The notes under the pieces are model-generated. The model ran no database searches. It worked only from the letters and a program-made list of their open reading frames with translations, and was not told where the DNA came from. Shown here in pieces: positions 1-11,143 of a stretch of DNA of 64,000 nt. The DNA comes from Rappaport israeli (lineage in GTDB: Bacteria > Pseudomonadota > Gammaproteobacteria > Cardiobacteriales > Cardiobacteriaceae). The stretch covers positions 62,001-126,000 of the forward strand of contig NZ_LXHZ01000004.1 in the NCBI RefSeq assembly GCF_001888055.1. The letters run 5' to 3'. Made by a program: the position numbers and the translations under genes. The first letter of the stretch is position 1; the number at the start of each line of letters is the position of its first letter.

Positions 1-1
1 G

Positions 2-139
2 CCTGAGGATAATCAGGCGGTGTTGGCTAGTGATGCGCATTTGCGCGTTTCATCTGAAATCCAAGATAAATCTCGCGCAAGAGCGGTTAAAGTCGCACCT
101 GTTGATTCATCTACTATAGAAAAAGAAAAGGAGAAGATT
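2..139 (+). other. Open frame in phase with tal, probably the 3' tail of an upstream gene
   Basis: The frame that encodes transaldolase stays open back to the first bases of the window with no stop. The 46 residues it would add are charged and end in a Glu/Lys run. They do not resemble a transaldolase N-terminus, and tal has its own good ribosome binding site and ATG at 140. I read this as the tail of an upstream gene cut by the window edge. One extra A in the A-run near 120-130 would create a stop overlapping the tal start, so the missing stop may be another indel. No function can be given. Confidence 0.35.
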
Positions 140-1303
140 ATGAGTGATAATAAAAATCCATTGTTGCAATTACCCGCATTAGGTCAAAGCATTTGGTTTG
201 ATAATATTCATCGCACAATGCTTAATGAAGGTGAGTTGACGCAGATGATTAAAGAGGATGATTTGCGCGGGGTAACTTCTAACCCAGCAATTTTCCAAAA
301 AGCATTTGAAGGGGATGCCTATGATGGAGGATTAAAACAATGGTTGGCAGGGCAAAATGGTCAGCAACCTGATGTACGCGAAGCATTTTTTACGCTTGCT
401 ATTGAAGATATTCAACAAGCTTGTGACCAGATGATGCCAGTATATGAAAAAACAGACGGTGTAGATGGCATGGTATCGCTTGAGGTGTCGCCTGATATTG
501 CTGATGATAGTGCGCAAACGATTGCGCAAGCACGCGAATTGCACCAGCGGGTAAAACGTGAAAATCTCATGATTAAAGTGCCAGCGACTAAGGCAGGTGT
601 GGAGGCTGTTCGTACGTTAATTAGTGAAGGTTTAAATATTAATGTAACGCTTTTATTTTCTGTTGAGCGCTATGCGCAAGTTTTAGAAGCTTATATTGAC
701 GGATTAAAAGCCCGAGTGGAGTCAGGTCAATCTGTGGATATGGTGCGTTCAGTGGCAAGCTTTTTTGTCTCGCGTGTTGATAGCAAAATTGATGAGGCGC
801 TTAGCGATGATTATGCAGATTTGCGTGGAAGGGCGGCAATTGCCAATGCGCAGATGGCGTATGCCTATTTTCTTGAGCGGATTTCGCAAGATGATTGGAT
901 TGAATTAACACGTAAAGGCGCTGCTGTGCAACGTTTGTTGTGGGCAAGTACAGGTACGAAAAATCCAGCTTATTCTGATGTGCGTTATGTGGATTTGTTG
1001 ATTGGCATGGATACTGTTAATACGGTTCCGCCTGCAACCTATGCGGCATTTAAAGACCATGGGAAGGCTGCTTCAACTTTGCTGCGTAATATTGAAAAAG
1101 CACCTGCGGTGATTGCAGCCGTTAAAGAGGCTGGTGTGGATGTTGATGGGATTGCTGAGCAGTTAGAGCAAGAAGGCGTAGAGTCCTTTAAAAAGGCGTT
1201 TGATGAGTTGTTGCAAACCTTAGGCGAAAAATTAAAAACAATGCAAAGCGAATTGGGGAAAACCTTAATAAATGAACAAACGGATGAGCGCAATGATGAT
1301 TAA
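140..1303 (+). CDS. tal: Transaldolase
   Basis: Transaldolase of the non-oxidative pentose phosphate pathway. It transfers a dihydroxyacetone unit from sedoheptulose-7-P to glyceraldehyde-3-P. The 387-residue product has the long form seen in actinobacterial/cyanobacterial type enzymes, not the ~317-residue E. coli TalB. Visible landmarks are SIWFDNIHR, GVTSNPAIF near the N-terminus, and the Schiff-base lysine in LMIKVPATKAG. ATG 140 is chosen because GGAG lies 8 nt upstream and the protein starts MSDNKNPLLQL; the open frame continues upstream but looks unrelated. The 3' end overlaps the next small gene by a few bases, suggesting translational coupling. Confidence 0.93.
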   Translation: MSDNKNPLLQLPALGQSIWFDNIHRTMLNEGELTQMIKEDDLRGVTSNPAIFQKAFEGDAYDGGLKQWLAGQNGQQPDVREAFFTLAIEDIQQACDQMMPVYEKTDGVDGMVSLEVSPDIADDSAQTIAQARELHQRVKRENLMIKVPATKAGVEAVRTLISEGLNINVTLLFSVERYAQVLEAYIDGLKARVESGQSVDMVRSVASFFVSRVDSKIDEALSDDYADLRGRAAIANAQMAYAYFLERISQDDWIELTRKGAAVQRLLWASTGTKNPAYSDVRYVDLLIGMDTVNTVPPATYAAFKDHGKAASTLLRNIEKAPAVIAAVKEAGVDVDGIAEQLEQEGVESFKKAFDELLQTLGEKLKTMQSELGKTLINEQTDERNDD

Positions 1304-1496
1304 TGTAGATTGGTTGCGTTGTCCGATAAGTCATGGCTCATTGGTGCTTAGCGAAGATGGTAAGTGGTTAATTAGTCAGGCGGGGCAGTGTCGTTTTCCT
1401 TTTGAAAACGGCATTGCTATGTTGTTAAAAGAATATGCGTTGCCATTAGAAGGGCTGACAGGACTGCCTCCGCCCAATGATGGTGCTTCGCGCTAA
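1293..1496 (+). CDS. Trm112-like small protein (YcaR family)
   Basis: Small protein of about 67 residues with the Trm112/YcaR outline: LRCPISHGSLVLSEDGKWL followed by CRFPFENGIAMLL. In E. coli ycaR sits directly before kdsB, and the same order is kept here, which supports the assignment. The second metal-type cysteine is replaced: the CP-x-C of YcaR reads CPISH. Zinc binding is therefore doubtful. The start is uncertain (ATG at 1293 or 1296). The gene overlaps the end of tal and its TAATG stop overlaps the kdsB start, so the three are probably co-translated. Biochemical role unknown. Confidence 0.8.
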   Translation: MMINVDWLRCPISHGSLVLSEDGKWLISQAGQCRFPFENGIAMLLKEYALPLEGLTGLPPPNDGASR

Positions 1497-2245
1497 TGAA
1501 TGCGTTTGTTGTTATTCCTGCGCGCTATCATTCGACGCGTTTGCCAACAAAATTGTTGCGTGAGATAGCAGGTGTGCCGATGATTGTGCGTACAGCACGG
1601 CAGGCGCTAAAAAGCGGTTTGCCAGTATGGGTAGCCTATGATGAAGTAAGAATTGCTGAAGCTTTAGCAACGGAGGCGGTACAAACCATTGCCACTAGTG
1701 CGCATCACCAAAATGGTAGCGAGCGTTTAAGTGAGGTGGTGCAACGTTTGGGGTGGGAGGATGAAACGGTTGTGGTGAATGTGCAAGGGGATGAACCAAT
1801 GATGCCACCAGAATTGATTAAAACGGTGGTGGAGTGTTTGCGCCAATCCCCTGAGGCTGCTGTAGCGACGCTTGCGGTACGTTTTTCTGATAAAGAAACC
1901 TTGCATGATGCAACTGCGGTGAAAGTGGTTTGTAATCAAAAAGGGCAGGCACTATATTTTAGTCGGGCGCCTATTCCGTGGGTGCGCGATAGGGCGGATG
2001 AGGAGCAGGCGGAGTATTTGCGCCATATTGGGATTTATGCGTATCGAGTGGCGACTTTAAGACGCTATCCGCAGTTGCCTGCCACACCGCTTGAGCACTT
2101 GGAAAAATTAGAGCAGTTGCGATTTTTAGAATATGGTTTGACGGTGGCGGTGGCGGTGGTGGATGAGGCGCCACCAGCAGGGGTGGATTGTGAGCAGGAT
2201 TTGGCGCGGGTAGAGGCGCTATTGGCTTTGCAGTCTTTGCAATAA
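1496..2245 (+). CDS. kdsB: CMP-KDO synthetase (3-deoxy-manno-octulosonate cytidylyltransferase)
   Basis: Activates KDO with CTP to CMP-KDO, the donor for the lipopolysaccharide inner core; cytoplasmic. The 249-residue length is normal for KdsB. The N-terminal nucleotide-binding signature VIPARYHSTRLPTKLL and VNVQGDEPMMPP are visible, as are the later HIGIYAYR and LEHLEKLEQLRFLE. The ATG overlaps the stop of the preceding Trm112-like gene by one base. The gene implies a Gram-negative outer membrane with KDO-containing lipid A. uvrC follows after 24 bp. Confidence 0.95.
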   Translation: MNAFVVIPARYHSTRLPTKLLREIAGVPMIVRTARQALKSGLPVWVAYDEVRIAEALATEAVQTIATSAHHQNGSERLSEVVQRLGWEDETVVVNVQGDEPMMPPELIKTVVECLRQSPEAAVATLAVRFSDKETLHDATAVKVVCNQKGQALYFSRAPIPWVRDRADEEQAEYLRHIGIYAYRVATLRRYPQLPATPLEHLEKLEQLRFLEYGLTVAVAVVDEAPPAGVDCEQDLARVEALLALQSLQ

Positions 2246-2269
2246 GATGGGGGTATCAGCGGGGGATTA

Positions 2270-4085
2270 ATGGGTGAGCAGGAGCGCACATTTGATGCAA
2301 AGGTGTTTTTAAGCCATGTAGCGACGTTGCCAGGTGTGTATCAAATGCGTGATGCTGATGGGGTGGTGCTTTATGTGGGGAAGGCAAAAAATTTGCGTAA
2401 GCGCTTGGCGAGCTATTTTCGCAGTAATGGGTTGAGTATGAAAACTCGTGCGCTAATGGAGAAGGTGGTTGATATTGAAACAACCATTACGCACAGTGAA
2501 ACAGAAGCGCTTATTCTTGAAAATAATTTGATAAAAACACATCGTCCAAAATTCAATATTTTATTGCGCGATGATAAATCTTTTCCGTTTATTTATTTAT
2601 CCGCGCATGCATTTCCACGGCTGGGATTTGCGCGCGGACGGCGTTTGAAAGGTGAGTATTTTGGCCCTTTTCCCAATGTGCAGGCGGTGCGTTATTCGTT
2701 AGATTTATTGCAGAAGGTGTTTCGTGTGCGACAGTGTGAGGATAGTTTTTTTGCAAACCGCAGCCGTCCATGTTTGCAATATCAAATTGAGCGCTGTTAT
2801 GCGCCATGCGTGGGTTATATCAATGAGAAAGAATATGCCAAACAGTGAATAACACACGGGATTTTCTAAATGGGCGGAGTGAGGCATTGCTTGGGCAGTT
2901 AAGCGAGCAGATGATGCAGGCGGCTCAACAGCGCGCATATGAGCAGGCGGCAATGTTGCGAGACCAATTGGCACAGCTTAGAAAAGTTACAGAGAAACAA
3001 CATATTATTGCTGGGGAGGCAAATGTAGATGTGCTGGCGGTGGCGCTGGCGTATGGGCAGGCGTGTGTGCAGGTGTTGTTTTATCGTGATGGGCATAATA
3101 TTACTTCGCAGGCGTATTTTCCTAAATTGCCAGATGAAGTGAGCGAGGCGGAGGTGTTGTCGGCTTTTATTGCGCAGTTTTATTATGAACGCCAACCTGC
3201 TCCGCAATTGGTGGTTAATCAGACATTAGACGATAGCGAGAGTTTAGCCGCGTATTTATCAGAGCGCTTTGAGCGCAAAATTACGATTCAATCTAGTCCA
3301 CGCGAAGAACGACGGAAATGGTTGCTGATGGCTGAAAAAATGCGCAATCAAGTTTGAATTTGCGCTTATCTGCAAAACTTGCGATGCAAAAACGGTTTGA
3401 GGCATTGGCTCAGGCGTTTGGTTGGCAAAAAGTGCCAGCGCGGATTGAATGTGTTGATATTAGTCATACGCAAGGGGAGAGTACGGTGGCATCGTGTGTG
3501 GTATTTGACCATCGCGGGGCAGTGAAATCAGATTACCGACGCTATAACATCAAAGGAATCACCGCTGGGGATGATTATGCAGCGATTGCACAAGTCATTG
3601 AAAGGCGGTTTTCTAAGTTAGACCAGTTTGAGGGGGTACGCCCTGATTTGGTGCTCATTGATGGGGGAAAAGGGCAATTAAAACAAGCAATGGCGGTATT
3701 TGAGCGTTTAGGAATTGAAGATATTGCTTTGATGGGCGTGGCAAAAGGGCAAAATCGCACGGCAGGATTAGAGCAGTTCTGGCTACCTAATGCACAACAG
3801 CCATTTTTTCTGCCATCAGATTCTCAAGCCATGCAGTTGATTGTACAGATTCGTGATGAGGCGCATCGTTTTGCTATTACGGGACATCGCATCCGTCGGG
3901 CGAAAAAAGCTAAAGGGTCAGTGTTAGAACAAATTCCTAATGTCGGCGCCAAAAGACGACAGGCACTGTTAAAACATTTTGGCGGTTTGGCAATGATTGA
4001 GCAGGCAAGTGTGGAAGAAATTGCCCGCGTGTCGGGAATTAGTGATACATTAGCAGCGGATATTTATGCCACTTTTCATCAGTAG
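2270..4085 (+). CDS. uvrC: Excinuclease ABC subunit C, with two apparent frameshifts
   Basis: UvrC makes the dual incisions of nucleotide excision repair with UvrB. Joining three frames gives about 605 residues, the normal UvrC length. The GIY-YIG nuclease is at the start ([25 protein letters not shown]), a UvrB-interaction UVR region follows, then the EndoV/RNase H-like domain ([23 protein letters not shown]) and a C-terminal helix-hairpin-helix ([18 protein letters not shown]). Frame is lost near 2845 (one G short in CAGGTG) and near 3351 (one A short in CAAAGT). No residues are missing at either point, so I treat them as sequence errors. pgsA follows closely, as in E. coli. Confidence 0.92.
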
Positions 4086-4094
4086 GGAGTGTTT

Positions 4095-4664
4095 ATGCAA
4101 GGTTTGGCAATGAAATTAACGCTGTTGCGGGTTTTTCTCATTCCGTTATTTATTTTGGCGTTTTATTGCTCACCTGCGGTATTAGGGAAGTGGTCAGCTC
4201 TAATTATTTATACAGTGGCTTGTGTGAGTGATTATTTGGATGGCTATTTGGCGCGCAAAATGCAAGAAGAAAGCCTTTTGGGCGCTTTTTTAGATCCTGT
4301 GGCGGATAAATTGATGGTCGCGGTGGTCATGATTGTTGTATTACAAAGTCGTCCTGAATGGTGGCTTATGTTATCTACAGTGGTGATTATTGGGCGTGAA
4401 ATTTGGATTTCGGCCTTGCGCGAGTGGATGTCGGCACAAAATGCGCGTGGCATTGTGGCGGTGTCTAATGTAGGGAAATGGAAAACAACTTTGCAAATGA
4501 TTGCGCTGGGATTTTTGATTTATCAAGAGGATTTTATCGGTCTGCCCATTTGGTTAATTGGTAAAACTCTGATGATTGTGGCAGTGATATTAACGATTTG
4601 GTCAATGTGGATTTATAACCGCGCCGCTTATATTTATTTTATTGCCAATAATCCTAAAGAGTAA
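4095..4664 (+). CDS. pgsA: Phosphatidylglycerophosphate synthase
   Basis: Integral membrane enzyme that makes phosphatidylglycerol phosphate from CDP-diacylglycerol and glycerol-3-P, the committed step to phosphatidylglycerol and cardiolipin. The full CDP-alcohol phosphotransferase motif is visible: SDYLDGYLARK, then GAFLDPVADK, with four acidic residues in the right spacing. About 189 residues with several hydrophobic helices. ATG 4095 follows AGGGAG; a GTG two codons earlier is possible. The uvrC-pgsA pairing is conserved in gammaproteobacteria. Confidence 0.93.
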   Translation: MQGLAMKLTLLRVFLIPLFILAFYCSPAVLGKWSALIIYTVACVSDYLDGYLARKMQEESLLGAFLDPVADKLMVAVVMIVVLQSRPEWWLMLSTVVIIGREIWISALREWMSAQNARGIVAVSNVGKWKTTLQMIALGFLIYQEDFIGLPIWLIGKTLMIVAVILTIWSMWIYNRAAYIYFIANNPKE

Positions 4665-4730
4665 GAATTCGCCTGACGTAGGGCGGATTAATCGCTACAA
4701 TAGCCATCTATTTTTAATCTCTATAATTCT

Positions 4731-5347
4731 ATGCTTATTCATCAGCGTTTTCGTGGGTTTTTGCCCGTAGTGTCGATGTGGAAACAGGCGGTTTTGATGC
4801 CAATAAAGATGCTTTGTTAGAAGTAGCAGCAGTTTTTGTAAATTTTGACCACAACCATCAACTAGTGCCAGTGCAGACCATTCATTATCATGTTAAACCC
4901 TTTGCCAATGCCAATATCGACCCTGAGTCATTAAAAATTACAGGCATTGACCCTTATCATCCATTGCGTCCTGCACTAAGCGAAGATAAAGTTGCTGAAC
5001 GCTTTTTTGGTGCGATTCGTGATTATCAAAAGCAACAGCAATGTACACGCAGTATTTTAGTTGGACACAATGCGCAATTTGATTTGAGCTTTATTAATGC
5101 ATTAGCACAACGTACGAACTATACGCGTAATCCATTTCATCCATTTAGCGCACTTGATACCGTAACACTTGGTGCATTGGCGTATGGACAAACTGTTTTG
5201 GCGCGTATTGCCCGCATGGCGGGGGTGGAGTATGACAACAATAAAGCGCATGGCGCAAAATATGATACCGAGCTAACAGCAGAGATTTTTTGCAAGGTAA
5301 TGAATTTGTGGACTAAAAATATTGGTCTACCGCTGGGGTATGAATAA
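4731..5347 (+). CDS. rnt: Ribonuclease T, with one apparent frameshift
   Basis: DEDD-family 3'-5' exoribonuclease that trims tRNA and other stable RNA 3' ends. The DEDD residues are all visible: DVETGG (Exo I), GHNAQFDLSF (Exo II) and HGAKYDTELTA (Exo III). NPFHPFSALDT is also close to E. coli RNase T. The N-terminus MLIHQRFRGFLPVV is read from ATG 4731 in another frame. One missing base (G or T) at about 4770-4772 restores a continuous 205-residue protein. The first 16 residues carry the conserved RFRGF element, so the upstream start is preferred to the internal one at 4778. Confidence 0.9.
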
Positions 5348-5411
5348 ATTTTTATAAGCTGGTCAATTTTTGCGCATCATGTAAATTGTTTGTTTTATCA
5401 ATGGGTTGAAA

Positions 5412-5652
5412 AGTTATTCCAAGGTTATCCACATTTCTATTCACTAAAGCGGTGGATAATCTTTATTTTAGAGCTGAGGCAGAAGAGCTATATAACGTGC
5501 TTGGATGATTTTTTGTGTGGGATTAAGGGGTTAGCATTAGTGACGCAATAGGCTGTTCAATTTTTGAGCACCTTATTTATATCTTATTTTTCAATCGGTT
5601 ATTAAGTTATTATTGGGTTATCCACAGAGCTATTCACGTCAATGGTGGATAA
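5412..5652. promoter_or_regulatory. Two identical DnaA-box modules upstream of guaBA
   Basis: This 470-bp spacer (5348-5822) has no gene but holds two copies of the same site pattern, 193 bp apart. Each has a perfect DnaA box TTATCCACA (5425-5433, 5618-5626), CTATTCAC 12 bp after its start (5437-5444, 5630-5637), and an inverted box GGTGGATAA 26 bp after its start (5451-5459, 5644-5652). GTTATT also lies just before each perfect box. Between the modules the sequence is unrelated. In E. coli the gua operon is reported to be under DnaA control. DnaA-regulated guaBA is therefore the simplest reading; a datA-like titration site is an alternative. Confidence 0.7.
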
Positions 5653-5774
5653 GTCATGCCGTTGGTTGTTAATAGGCGCTCCTAACATTGCCGTATGTTG
5701 CTTGGCGTTTTGAGAGAGATTGTTGTTATAAACTGCATGGGTTGCGATAACGTGGCGTGGAGCGGTTTTATTAA

Positions 5775-7277
<1,503 letters not shown>

Positions 7278-7289
7278 GTGAGAATTTTT

Positions 7290-8849
7290 ATGGATACAAT
7301 GTTGCACAGTGACCGCATTTTGATTTTAGATTTTGGTTCGCAATACACTCAGCTTATCGCTCGGCGAGTGCGTGAGGCAAAAGTTTATAGTGAAATTTAT
7401 GCTTGGGATGTGGATGCGCAGGCAATTCGCCAGTTCAATCCTAAAGGAATTATTTTGTCAGGCAGTCCTGAATCTACCACGCTTGAGGATGGACCGCGTG
7501 CACCAGAGGTGGTATTTGAATTGGGTGTGCCAGTGCTAGGTATTTGTTATGGGATGCAAACGATGGCGGTGCAAAATGGCGGTCGTGTAGAGCATTCAGA
7601 TAAACAAGAATTTGGCTATGCCAAACTCAATAATATTCAGCCTAATGCTCTTTTTGCCAATTTGGCGCTTGAGGAAGGTTTGGAAGTTTGGATGAGTCAT
7701 GGTGACCATGTGGTGGCTGTGCCAGAAAATTTTGTGGTATTAGCTTCTTCGCCTAATGCGCCTATCGCTGTAATTGCCAATGTTGAAAAACATTATTACG
7801 GTGTTCAGTTTCATCCTGAAGTAACACATACACCGCAAGGGATGTTGATGTTGACCAATTTTGTCCATGAAATTTGTGATTGTGGGAGTCACTGGAATAC
7901 ACAAAATTTTATTGAGGAAAACGTTGCGCGCATTCGTGAGCAAGTTGGTACAGATAAAGTGGTATTGGGCTTATCAGGCGGTGTGGATTCATCAGTGGTG
8001 GCTGCCTTGTTGCATGAGGCGATTGGGGCGCAATTAACTTGTGTGTTTGTAGATACGGGATTACTGCGCCTAAATGAAGGCGATGAAGTGATGGCGGTTT
8101 TTGCTGAGCATATGGGTGTGAATGTAGTGCGCGTTAATGCGCAAGAGCGATTTTTTGACGCGCTAAAAGGTGAGATTGACCCTGAGGCAAAACGCAAGAT
8201 TATCGGACGTTTGTTTGTAGAGATATTTGATGAACAAGCTAAGCACTTACAAGGAGTTAAGTGGTTGGCGCAAGGAACAATTTATCCAGATGTTATTGAA
8301 TCAGCAGGCGCAAAAACAGGTAAAGCGCATGTCATTAAATCACATCATAATGTCGGTGGTTTGCCAGAGACGATGAATTTGGCTTTGCTAGAGCCATTGC
8401 GTGAATTATTTAAAGATGAAGTGCGGGAATTGGGGGTCGCGCTTGGGTTACCTGAATCAATGCTTTATCGTCATCCTTTCCCAGGTCCAGGCTTAGGCGT
8501 GCGGATATTGGGAGAGGTTAAGGCACAATATGCAGATTTGTTACGCCGTGCTGATGCAATATTTATTGAGTGTTTGCGCGCATATGATTTATACGACAAA
8601 ACCAGCCAAGCATTTGCGGTATTCCTACCAGTAAAATCAGTAGGTGTTATGGGAGATGGGCGACGCTATGATTATGTTGTTGCCTTGCGAGCGGTAGAAA
8701 CAGTAGACTTTATGACTGCGCGCTGGGCGCATCTGCCGTATGATTTTTTAGATGAGGTTTCGCGTCGTATTATTAATGAGGTTGGTGGTATTTCGCGCGT
8801 AGTGTATGATATTTCAGGTAAACCACCAGCAACTATTGAATGGGAATAA
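7290..8849 (+). CDS. guaA: GMP synthase (glutamine-hydrolysing)
   Basis: Converts XMP to GMP using ATP and glutamine-derived ammonia. About 519 residues. The N-terminal class I amidotransferase domain has its catalytic Cys in LGICYGMQ and His in [11 protein letters not shown]. The ATP pyrophosphatase domain has the PP-loop LSGGVDSSV, and the C-terminal dimerisation domain ends PPATIEWE, the standard GuaA ending. The ATG at 7290 gives a start [19 protein letters not shown]; the GTG at 7278 abuts the guaB stop and is less likely. Confidence 0.97.
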   Translation: MDTMLHSDRILILDFGSQYTQLIARRVREAKVYSEIYAWDVDAQAIRQFNPKGIILSGSPESTTLEDGPRAPEVVFELGVPVLGICYGMQTMAVQNGGRVEHSDKQEFGYAKLNNIQPNALFANLALEEGLEVWMSHGDHVVAVPENFVVLASSPNAPIAVIANVEKHYYGVQFHPEVTHTPQGMLMLTNFVHEICDCGSHWNTQNFIEENVARIREQVGTDKVVLGLSGGVDSSVVAALLHEAIGAQLTCVFVDTGLLRLNEGDEVMAVFAEHMGVNVVRVNAQERFFDALKGEIDPEAKRKIIGRLFVEIFDEQAKHLQGVKWLAQGTIYPDVIESAGAKTGKAHVIKSHHNVGGLPETMNLALLEPLRELFKDEVRELGVALGLPESMLYRHPFPGPGLGVRILGEVKAQYADLLRRADAIFIECLRAYDLYDKTSQAFAVFLPVKSVGVMGDGRRYDYVVALRAVETVDFMTARWAHLPYDFLDEVSRRIINEVGGISRVVYDISGKPPATIEWE

Positions 8850-8880
8850 TGGGAATAAAAAGAATTTTTCAAAAAAAGGG

Positions 8881-8908
8881 TTGCAATGTTCTAGATTGGC
8901 GCTATAAT
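8881..8908 (+). promoter_or_regulatory. Promoter for tRNA-fMet
   Basis: TTGCAA (8881-8886) and a perfect TATAAT (8903-8908) are separated by 16 bp, with the tRNA beginning 17 bp after the -10 hexamer. This is a near-consensus sigma-70 promoter in the 75-bp gap between guaA and the tRNA. The -10 lies inside a small inverted repeat, GGCGCTATAATAGCGCC. Confidence 0.8.
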
Positions 8909-8924
8909 AGCGCCCTTATTCAGA

Positions 8925-9001
<77 letters not shown>

Positions 9002-9011
9002 AATTCTTGGA

Positions 9012-9036
9012 AAAGCCCTTTTAAAAGGGCTTTTTT
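9012..9036 (+). terminator. Rho-independent terminator after tRNA-fMet
   Basis: A perfect hairpin AAAGCCCTTT/AAAGGGCTTT runs into a T-tract, 10 bp after the tRNA. It would separate the tRNA from the rimP operon or act as an attenuator before it. Confidence 0.85.
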
Positions 9037-9143
9037 GTTGCCTACGCATTGGCGATGAGTACTATGAACTTATTTTTCATGTAGGTAATGATGATTTTTT
9101 GCATATACCTGGAAAGGTTTGGCAAAGTTATAAGGAGTAAAGC

Positions 9144-9617
9144 ATGTCTCGTGAACAAACCATTAGCGATTTATGTAAGCCGCTGGTGGAATCTATGGGC
9201 TATGAATGGGTTGGGGTGGAATTTCATGCCAATTCGGTCAATAGTATTTTGCGCATTTATGTGGATAAACCAGAAGGCGGAATTTCTATGGAGGATGTGG
9301 TGGCGGTGACAGAGCAAATCAATCCGCTGCTTGATGTAAAAGACCCTATCAGTGTGGCTTATACGCTTGAGGTGTCTTCTCCTGGGTTGGATCGTCCTTT
9401 ATTTACACCAGAACATTTTCAACGTTTTACTGGTGAGCTGGTAAAATTGAATGTGCGTCAGCCAGTAGAACGTCGACGTAAATTTACTGGTGTGATTCAA
9501 TCAGTTGATTTAGAAGAAAACAAATTAATCCTCTCACTTGAAAAAGAAGGAGAGATGGTAGAATTGGCGTTGGATAATATTGATAAAGCCCGGTTGGTTC
9601 CGGTGTTTGATAATTAA
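9144..9617 (+). CDS. rimP: Ribosome maturation factor RimP
   Basis: Needed for assembly of the 30S subunit. The 157-residue length is normal. Typical RimP elements are GYEWVGVEFHANS, LRIYVDKPEGGI, and VSSPGLDRPLFTPEHFQRF near the middle, where the central hinge lies. AAGGAG sits 7 nt before the ATG. It is first in the rimP-nusA-infB-rbfA-truB translation/transcription operon, with nusA 17 bp downstream. Confidence 0.95.
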   Translation: MSREQTISDLCKPLVESMGYEWVGVEFHANSVNSILRIYVDKPEGGISMEDVVAVTEQINPLLDVKDPISVAYTLEVSSPGLDRPLFTPEHFQRFTGELVKLNVRQPVERRRKFTGVIQSVDLEENKLILSLEKEGEMVELALDNIDKARLVPVFDN

Positions 9618-9634
9618 TTAAGGAGCAACAGAAA

Positions 9635-11122
9635 ATGGCAAAAGAATTGCTGGCAATCGTTGAGGCGGTTGCAAATGAAAAAGATGTTGACCGTAGTGTG
9701 ATTTATCAGGCATTAGAGGCGGCGCTGGAAGCAGCAACACGCAAACGCCATATCGATGAGCAAATTGAGGCGCGAGTATCGATTAATCCTAAGACTGGTG
9801 AATATGAAACTTTTCGCGTATGGCAAATTGTTGATGATGAAGAAGTGTTGGAAAATCCAGATGCGCAAATGCGTGAAACAGTGGCGCATGTGGAGTTTCC
9901 CGAAGCAAATTTAAAAGTAGGCGATATTTATGAATTGCCGATTGAAAATGAATCATTTGGTCGCATCAGCGCACAGCAAGCTAAGCAAATTATTATTCAG
10001 AAGTTGCGCGAAGCTGAGCGAGAAAAGGTTTATCAGCAATTTATTGATAAAGAAGGCAGTTTGATGCATGGCATTGTGCGTCGGCATGAGCGTGGTAGCG
10101 TGATTGTTGATGTTGGTGGTGTTGAGGCGACTATTCCGCGTGAGGGACTTATTCCTAGAGAATCTCTTCGAATGGGGGAACGAGTGCGTGGATATTTGCA
10201 AAAAGTTAATCGTGAGATGCGAGGCCCTCAGCTATCGATTAGCCGTGTTGCCCCTGAATTTTTAATTCAGTTGTTCACTTTAGAAGTGCCTGAAATAGGC
10301 ATGGGGAATATTGAAATTATGGGTGCGGCACGAGAACCAGGGGTGCGGGCTAAAATTGCTGTGCGGACTTTTGACCCTAGAATTGACCCCGTAGGAGCCT
10401 GTGTAGGAATGCGTGGTTCAAGGGTGCAGGGTGTTATGAATGAATTGGCTGGTGAAAGCATTGATATTGTCTTGTGGGATGAAGACCCTGAGCAATATGT
10501 AAAAAAAGCGATGTCACCAGCGGTGATTACTGACTCATCTATTAATCCAGAAAGAAAGAGTGTAAGCATTGCTGTGCCAGAGGAAAAATTGGCGCAGGCA
10601 GTGGGAAGAGGCGGGCAAAATGTGCGTCTTGCAAGTGAGTTGACGGGTTGGCATATCAATGTATTAAGCGAGGAAGATTTTGCCAAGCAAGCACAAGACG
10701 CGCAAATGAAACAACAGGGACAGTTAGCAGATATGCTTGAGGTTGATGGTGATATTGCAACGCGTCTTTATGAAACTGGCTACAATTCGCCTGAAGTGGT
10801 TGCTTATGCTGAGCGTGAAGATTTATTGGCGATAGAGGGATTTGATGAGTCAGTTGTTGATGCATTGTTAGAGCGCGCAACAGATTATTTATTAACGCAG
10901 GCATTTGCCGAAAATACTGATCCTGATGACGAAATGCAAACACCGCTTGAAGCGTTTGAAGGCTTGGATCAAGAAGTATTAGCGCGTTTGTTGGAAAATA
11001 ATTTTGCTACGCAAGAAGACCTTGCTGAGTTAGCTATTGATGAATTAGTCGAAATGACTGGTTTGAGTAAAGATGAGGCGTCGGCGTTGATTTTAAAAGC
11101 GCGCGAGCCTTGGTTCCGTTAA
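9635..11122 (+). CDS. nusA: Transcription elongation/termination factor NusA
   Basis: Binds RNA polymerase and nascent RNA and modulates pausing, termination and antitermination. 495 residues. An N-terminal RNAP-binding domain is followed by the S1 domain (about 135-200: GIVRRHERGSVIVDVGG), two KH domains (ARTPG-like AAREPGVRAKIAV, and VGRGGQNVRLASELTGW), and two C-terminal acidic repeats with helix-hairpin-helix character (LARLLENNFATQEDLAEL). The presence of the acidic repeats is typical of gammaproteobacteria. Good ribosome binding site AAGGAG. Confidence 0.97.
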   Translation: MAKELLAIVEAVANEKDVDRSVIYQALEAALEAATRKRHIDEQIEARVSINPKTGEYETFRVWQIVDDEEVLENPDAQMRETVAHVEFPEANLKVGDIYELPIENESFGRISAQQAKQIIIQKLREAEREKVYQQFIDKEGSLMHGIVRRHERGSVIVDVGGVEATIPREGLIPRESLRMGERVRGYLQKVNREMRGPQLSISRVAPEFLIQLFTLEVPEIGMGNIEIMGAAREPGVRAKIAVRTFDPRIDPVGACVGMRGSRVQGVMNELAGESIDIVLWDEDPEQYVKKAMSPAVITDSSINPERKSVSIAVPEEKLAQAVGRGGQNVRLASELTGWHINVLSEEDFAKQAQDAQMKQQGQLADMLEVDGDIATRLYETGYNSPEVVAYAEREDLLAIEGFDESVVDALLERATDYLLTQAFAENTDPDDEMQTPLEAFEGLDQEVLARLLENNFATQEDLAELAIDELVEMTGLSKDEASALILKAREPWFR

Positions 11123-11143
11123 GTCTAAATTGGGGGAATAACT

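Noticed and set aside
2838-3360. Programmed frameshifting in uvrC
   Set aside because: No slippery heptamer or downstream structure at either break, and the same kind of one-base defect occurs in 20 other genes in the window.
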